Assembly: GCF_002234405.1 (NCBI RefSeq)
Contig: NZ_NMQT01000072.1
Coordinates: 1 to 64,000 of the forward strand
From: Amycolatopsis thailandensis
GTDB lineage: Bacteria; Actinomycetota; Actinomycetes; Mycobacteriales; Pseudonocardiaceae
Reading direction: 5' to 3'
Length of the DNA: 64,000 bases
This document shows positions 60,428 to 64,000 of the stretch, one piece after another. The translations under genes were made by a program, and so were the position numbers. The notes below the pieces were generated by a model. That model was not told where the DNA came from and ran no database searches. It saw only the letters and a program-made list of their open reading frames with translations. Within the stretch, counting starts at the first letter, position 1; each line of letters begins with the position of its first letter.

Positions 60428-61824
60428 CAGCTCACCATGGTCCGTACGGCGGCGTAGACGTGCAGCACCTGTAGCAGGATCGGGAGGATCGCGACCGCGG
60501 TGATCGTTTCGAAGATCTCCGCGGCCCTGCCCCAGTAAGGACGGAGCCGAAGGCCCGGCAGCCGCTCGGCGGCCACCAGGAGCAGGCCGGTTCCGAGCAG
60601 GACGAGCGGGACCACGAGCAGCAGGCGCCCGGTCGGCGAGAGTCCGGCGGCGACGTGCGTGACGTCGGCACCGACGGCCACCGCCGCCGGGACCAGCATC
60701 GACCACCGCGCGATCGTCCCGCTGGGGTGGCGCGAACGCAGGGCGAGCAGGACGGCCGCCACCAGCGCGAGCACCATCGACCAGGTATCCGCCTCGGCCA
60801 CGAGCAACAGCATCAGCACCACCTGCGCCAGGCCGAGGCCGGCGTGCAGCGCGGTCGAATAGCCGACGACCGCGGCGCCGCGATCCACCACCGTCTCGAA
60901 CGGCACGGGATCGATGTCCTCGCTCAGCTCGTCCGCGCCGGTCGGCAGCATCGGCAGGCTCAAGCCCGACAGGCGGAACGCCGTCGGTCCGACGAACACC
61001 CCCATGACGAGCGAGGCGGCGAGGCCGACTCCGGCGGCCTGCGCGGCGCTGACCGGGGCGATGGAGCCGAACAGGCCGGCGATCGCCAGAGTGAGGCAGA
61101 AGATGATCCCGCCGGCGAACAGGAGCGCCGCGTCGGCGACAGCCACGAGCCCGACGGTGAGGGCGATCAATCCGCCAGCCCCGGCAGCCGTGATCTGGAC
61201 CATCAGCGGTGCCGTCGGCGCCAGTACGCCGACGATCAGCCAAGCCGAAAGTACGGCGTAGCAGACGCCGCCGCCCACCAGGATGATCGCCGCGCGTGAG
61301 CTGCCGGAGCCGCGCGCGACCAGCGCGGACACCAGAAGCAAGAGGATGGCGGAGCCACCGACGAACTGCGCCTGGACCGCGGGCGCACCCGCACCGGGCA
61401 AGAGATACAAGCCGGACAGCAGCAGCACCAGCGCGCCCGCTTCGAACATCCGCCGCACTCCGGTGGGCGTCAGCTTGCCGGGATGCTCCCGCACCCGGTC
61501 GCCGACGCCGTCGACGAGGTCGTCGTAGTCGATCGCGGCGAGTTGGTCGGCGCGGGGCGCCAGATAGATGCTTTCGCCGTCCAGCAGGTTCAGCTGCCCT
61601 GGAGAGCGGTCCTCGTCGAGAGGCTCCTCCCCCAGCCGTTGCAGGACCCAGCCTTCGTGCTCGGCTCCCTCTTCGATCGTCTCCGCGCCGAACTGGAGGA
61701 GGATCGCGGGCAGCAGATCGGCAAGCGGAACTTCGGCCGGCAACGCCAGCTCGGCCGTCCGCTGACCGAGCACGAACCGCAGCCGGACCGAGCTGGTGGT
61801 GCGCTGCTGTGTCTGTTCCTCCAT
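60427..61824 (-). CDS. eccD: type VII secretion integral membrane protein EccD
   Basis: A 465-residue polytopic protein. The N-terminal 110 residues are a ubiquitin-like (YukD) domain (SSVRLRFVLGQRTAELALPA, LDGESIYLAPRADQLAAIDY). About eleven transmembrane helices follow, with GKLTPTGVRRMFEAGALVLL before the first. It forms the membrane channel vestibule of ESX systems. Genes are in the order eccD-eccB; eccC is remote and no eccE or mycP lies in view. The 290 bases upstream (61825-62114) contain no gene, only a partial repeat. Confidence 0.94.
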   Translation of the reverse strand: MEEQTQQRTTSSVRLRFVLGQRTAELALPAEVPLADLLPAILLQFGAETIEEGAEHEGWVLQRLGEEPLDEDRSPGQLNLLDGESIYLAPRADQLAAIDYDDLVDGVGDRVREHPGKLTPTGVRRMFEAGALVLLLSGLYLLPGAGAPAVQAQFVGGSAILLLLVSALVARGSGSSRAAIILVGGGVCYAVLSAWLIVGVLAPTAPLMVQITAAGAGGLIALTVGLVAVADAALLFAGGIIFCLTLAIAGLFGSIAPVSAAQAAGVGLAASLVMGVFVGPTAFRLSGLSLPMLPTGADELSEDIDPVPFETVVDRGAAVVGYSTALHAGLGLAQVVLMLLLVAEADTWSMVLALVAAVLLALRSRHPSGTIARWSMLVPAAVAVGADVTHVAAGLSPTGRLLLVVPLVLLGTGLLLVAAERLPGLRLRPYWGRAAEIFETITAVAILPILLQVLHVYAAVRTMVS

Positions 61825-62075
61825 GAGGCGCCGGGTCCTTCCTGCCAGAGCCAGACCTTGGTCCGGAAGCTACTTCTTGAGCTGTGGGGGTCCCCGAAAT
61901 CCGGGCACGGCACCGCCGAATAGGGGAAGTTCACTCACCAGCATGGGGCCTGGCCGGGTCACCGTCTGCGGTGGCGGGCTCACAGAGCCGGAATGCCGCC
62001 TTTCCGGCTAGCAGGGCTGCCCGTTATCCGTCAGGGCCGGGCGTTCTCCAGTGCGACCGGCCCTGACAGTCACAC

Positions 62076-62101
62076 GTGTCGCGAAAGCCACTTTCAGGAC
62101 A
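62076..62101. repeat. half-length family B element
   Basis: GTGTCGCGAAAGCCACTTTC followed by AGGACAC has short outer arms (GTGTC/GACAC) that pair. It is a decayed or minimal member of family B, 14 bases downstream of the SET-like effector gene stop. Confidence 0.5.
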
Positions 62102-62114
62102 CCAGACGGCGCGC

Positions 62115-63998
62115 TCAGGGTTCTTCGGTCTTGACCTCTGGATCGGAAAACTCGTACATGTCCCCGTAGTCGGTCAGCAGGACACCGAACGGATTCGTCT
62201 CCGGGTCGAACGCGTTCTCCAGCGCCACGAACACGTTCGCCGTCATCACGATCGTCCGCCGCGGACGATCTTTGTCGGGTAACACGATCTTTGTCGCGAG
62301 CATCGACACATTGACCCGGGACGAATCGGTCCGGCCGTCCGAAGTGGTCGCGGCGTTGATGAAGGCGGACGAGTTCGCGGCGGCCTCGGCACTGACCAGG
62401 TCGCCCCGCTGCCGATCTCCCGTCTGCATGAGATACGCCGGATAAGCCGGGTATCGCCTCTCCCAGTCAGCCTCCACGGCTGCCTCGGCTTCGGTTCTCA
62501 TTTCGGCGACCCTGCCCAGATATCCACCGAGGTAGATCGCGATGATCTCGCCATTGAGCAGCGAGGGCTGAGCCGCGGCCGGGACCGCGCCCGGCGGATC
62601 GGCCAGGTTCAGCCCGAGCTGCCCGACCAAGACCTGCTCGTGCGGAGCGGTGTGCAACGGCTTGACCCGCCCAACGTAGACCTTGCGGCCCGATTGCGGA
62701 CGCAAAAGTACCTCTGGGCCTCCTTCTCGAGGCGGGACATAGCCGAGTTCGACCACCCTGCGCACCTCCTCCGCGACGGTGTTCTCGATCCGCGGCCAGA
62801 TCCGCTCCAGGTCGCGCACCGCCGTCACGGGGAGCCGAGGATCAGCCCGGTTCCGGGCTATCTTCATGAGGTGGCTCTTGCCGCCGCCGATGATCTTGAC
62901 CTCGATCTCATCGGCTCGGCTCCGCACCTCCGGATGCACGCGGCCCTCGTCGTCGGCCAGGAAGCCGGCCACCCGGTACAGCGGGTCGGCCGGATCACGC
63001 CAGTAAACGAGATCGTCCATGCGTTCGATCGGGTACAACCCGGTCCGGCTCGCGGCGGAGAGCATGAAGTCCGGCGCCGTACCCGGGGAGGTAGGCCAGG
63101 TCGTGCGGGAGTGGGCTTGATCCTCCCAGACCGTCGTCCCGCCCGCGGTCGTCTCCCGTGCTCCGCTCTCCGTTGCCGTGTTGTACACACCGGCCAGCCG
63201 AGGGGCGGTGAGCAGCCCACCGGATTTGGCCGCGACCAACGCCGGGACACGGTCTTCGGCCAGCCGCGCCAAACCCCACTGATCCACCACCGCCCGTATT
63301 CGCGGCGACACCAGTACGCCTCGGTCGTCCAGGGTCAGGTCGAAATCGGAGAACCAGGACGAGCGGCTCTCCAGCAAGGCTTTCAGCGACGGCAGACTCT
63401 GGTCGATTTCCGGATCGAAGGACCGCACGAACCGCTCGACCGCCCGCTCCGCGGGCAGCAACCCGCCTGACGTCTCCTCGACCCACAGAGGCGAACGCCC
63501 CTCTGCCAGGCTCGCTATCCCCCATCGCTCCACCATCTCGCGCAACCGGGGCAAGACCAGGCCATCACCGTCGACGGCGAGCTCGCTCCACGAAATCAAT
63601 CCTCCGGACTTCTCCGCGACCCACGCCGGCGCGCGTCCTTCCGCCAGCCGTGCCAGCACCCAGCGATCGACCACTTCCTGGACTCTCGGCGATGCCGGCA
63701 CACCGTCCCGCTGCTCGGGAGCGAGCACCGGAACCGACCGCGAAACGGCTTCGAGCATCGCCTTCAGCGTCGGCTGCTGTCCATGCACATCCGGGTCGTG
63801 GGAGAGCAGCGAGGCCGCGGCACGCTCGTACACGGCTTCCGCCTCGGGAGTGAGGCCCGGCGCGGACTCCAGGCTCTCCCATCGTGGCGTGAACAAACCG
63901 GCGCGCGACACGGCTCCCGGCTCTCGCACCTCGTTCATGAGCGAAGCCGCCGCCGCGACGATCTGTGCGTCGCCGACATTCGGCAGCGTTTGTTTCAC
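62115..63998 (-). CDS. repeat-containing effector with SET-like C-terminus (partial or near-complete)
   Basis: At least 627 residues; the reading frame opens with GTG 63998 at the window edge, so the true start may be further right. Residues 95-270 hold about three diverged copies of a 50-residue unit (RVQEVVDRWVLARLAEGRAP, RLREMVERWGIASLAEGRSP, RIRAVVDQWGLARLAEDRVP, each followed by SGGLL). The final 220 residues resemble a SET methyltransferase: LLNGEIIAIYLGGYLGR, NSSAFINAATTSDGR, NVSM, then VMTANVFVALENAF and GVLLTDYGDMY. Not adjacent to an immunity candidate. Location next to T7SS genes suggests a secreted effector (inference). Confidence 0.6.
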   Translation of the reverse strand: MKQTLPNVGDAQIVAAAASLMNEVREPGAVSRAGLFTPRWESLESAPGLTPEAEAVYERAAASLLSHDPDVHGQQPTLKAMLEAVSRSVPVLAPEQRDGVPASPRVQEVVDRWVLARLAEGRAPAWVAEKSGGLISWSELAVDGDGLVLPRLREMVERWGIASLAEGRSPLWVEETSGGLLPAERAVERFVRSFDPEIDQSLPSLKALLESRSSWFSDFDLTLDDRGVLVSPRIRAVVDQWGLARLAEDRVPALVAAKSGGLLTAPRLAGVYNTATESGARETTAGGTTVWEDQAHSRTTWPTSPGTAPDFMLSAASRTGLYPIERMDDLVYWRDPADPLYRVAGFLADDEGRVHPEVRSRADEIEVKIIGGGKSHLMKIARNRADPRLPVTAVRDLERIWPRIENTVAEEVRRVVELGYVPPREGGPEVLLRPQSGRKVYVGRVKPLHTAPHEQVLVGQLGLNLADPPGAVPAAAQPSLLNGEIIAIYLGGYLGRVAEMRTEAEAAVEADWERRYPAYPAYLMQTGDRQRGDLVSAEAAANSSAFINAATTSDGRTDSSRVNVSMLATKIVLPDKDRPRRTIVMTANVFVALENAFDPETNPFGVLLTDYGDMYEFSDPEVKTEEP

Positions 63999-64000
63999 AG

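Noticed and set aside
62115..63998. Reading the C-terminus as a nuclease or deaminase toxin
   Set aside because: No His-Cys, HNH or zinc deaminase pattern is visible, whereas SET-like blocks are in the right order.

Overview
The window is high-GC actinobacterial DNA. GTG and TTG starts are common, genes overlap in ATGA/GTGA style, and there is an SsgA-like sporulation/cell-division gene, a ShbA-type sigma factor, a SARP regulator, ESX-like secretion genes and several terpenoid genes. Together these suggest a Pseudonocardiales bacterium close to Amycolatopsis. That placement is inference from gene content and intergenic palindromes. No rRNA, tRNA, insertion sequence or CRISPR array was seen.

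Layout. (1) 1-7000: the 5' end of a putative type VII (T7SS) effector leaving the left edge, a small conserved-looking protein, a GntR regulator, a zinc-type MDR oxidoreductase plus VOC/extradiol dioxygenase pair divergent from a MarR regulator across a perfect palindrome, and a discoidin-like/B-lectin/DUF6924 fusion protein. (2) 7064-16953: a candidate terpenoid cluster. A six-gene leftward operon runs from a guanine/cytidine-deaminase-like protein through a HisC-like aminotransferase, polyprenyl synthase, UbiA prenyltransferase and an SHC-fold protein without a DxDD motif to an FAD monooxygenase. An O-methyltransferase, a TauD dioxygenase and a P450 flank it. (3) 17486-21160: ferric-reductase-like membrane flavoprotein, FMN-binding lipoprotein-like protein, ApbE flavin transferase and a MetX-like acyltransferase in one operon. 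(4) 21303-27803: a 2166-residue T7SS-type polymorphic protein whose C-terminus resembles an amidoligase. (5) 27926-32898: small protein, IclR regulator, then P450, class I terpene synthase and polyprenyl synthase, and a 37-codon ORF. (6) 32943-36914: the T7SS ATPase EccC. (7) 37526-48521: regulators and housekeeping-like genes (SsgA, DUF6069-like, LuxR, CAP domain, ROK, LysR, ShbA, permease) with an EspC-like plus lytic transglycosylase pair. (8) 49181-51321: a SARP-AAA regulator translationally coupled to a tiny leader ORF. (9) 51858-63998: the main T7SS locus on the minus strand: eccD, eccB, three small Esx-type proteins, two large Pro/Gly/Ala-rich substrates, a YbaB-like protein, another WXG-like protein and a T7SS-associated protein, preceded by a putative effector with repeats and a SET-like C-terminus.

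How it works together. EccC, EccB and EccD give three membrane components of an ESX-like machine. No EccE or mycosin is visible, so they must lie outside or be dispensable. Candidate cargo includes the Esx pair, the EspC/transglycosylase pair and the large modular proteins at 1, 21303 and 62115. Those three have different predicted ends, which suits an effector repertoire.

Between operons lies a striking set of recurring palindromes, in at least four families. They often occur side by side in the same order and seem to act as mobile-like terminators or spacers.
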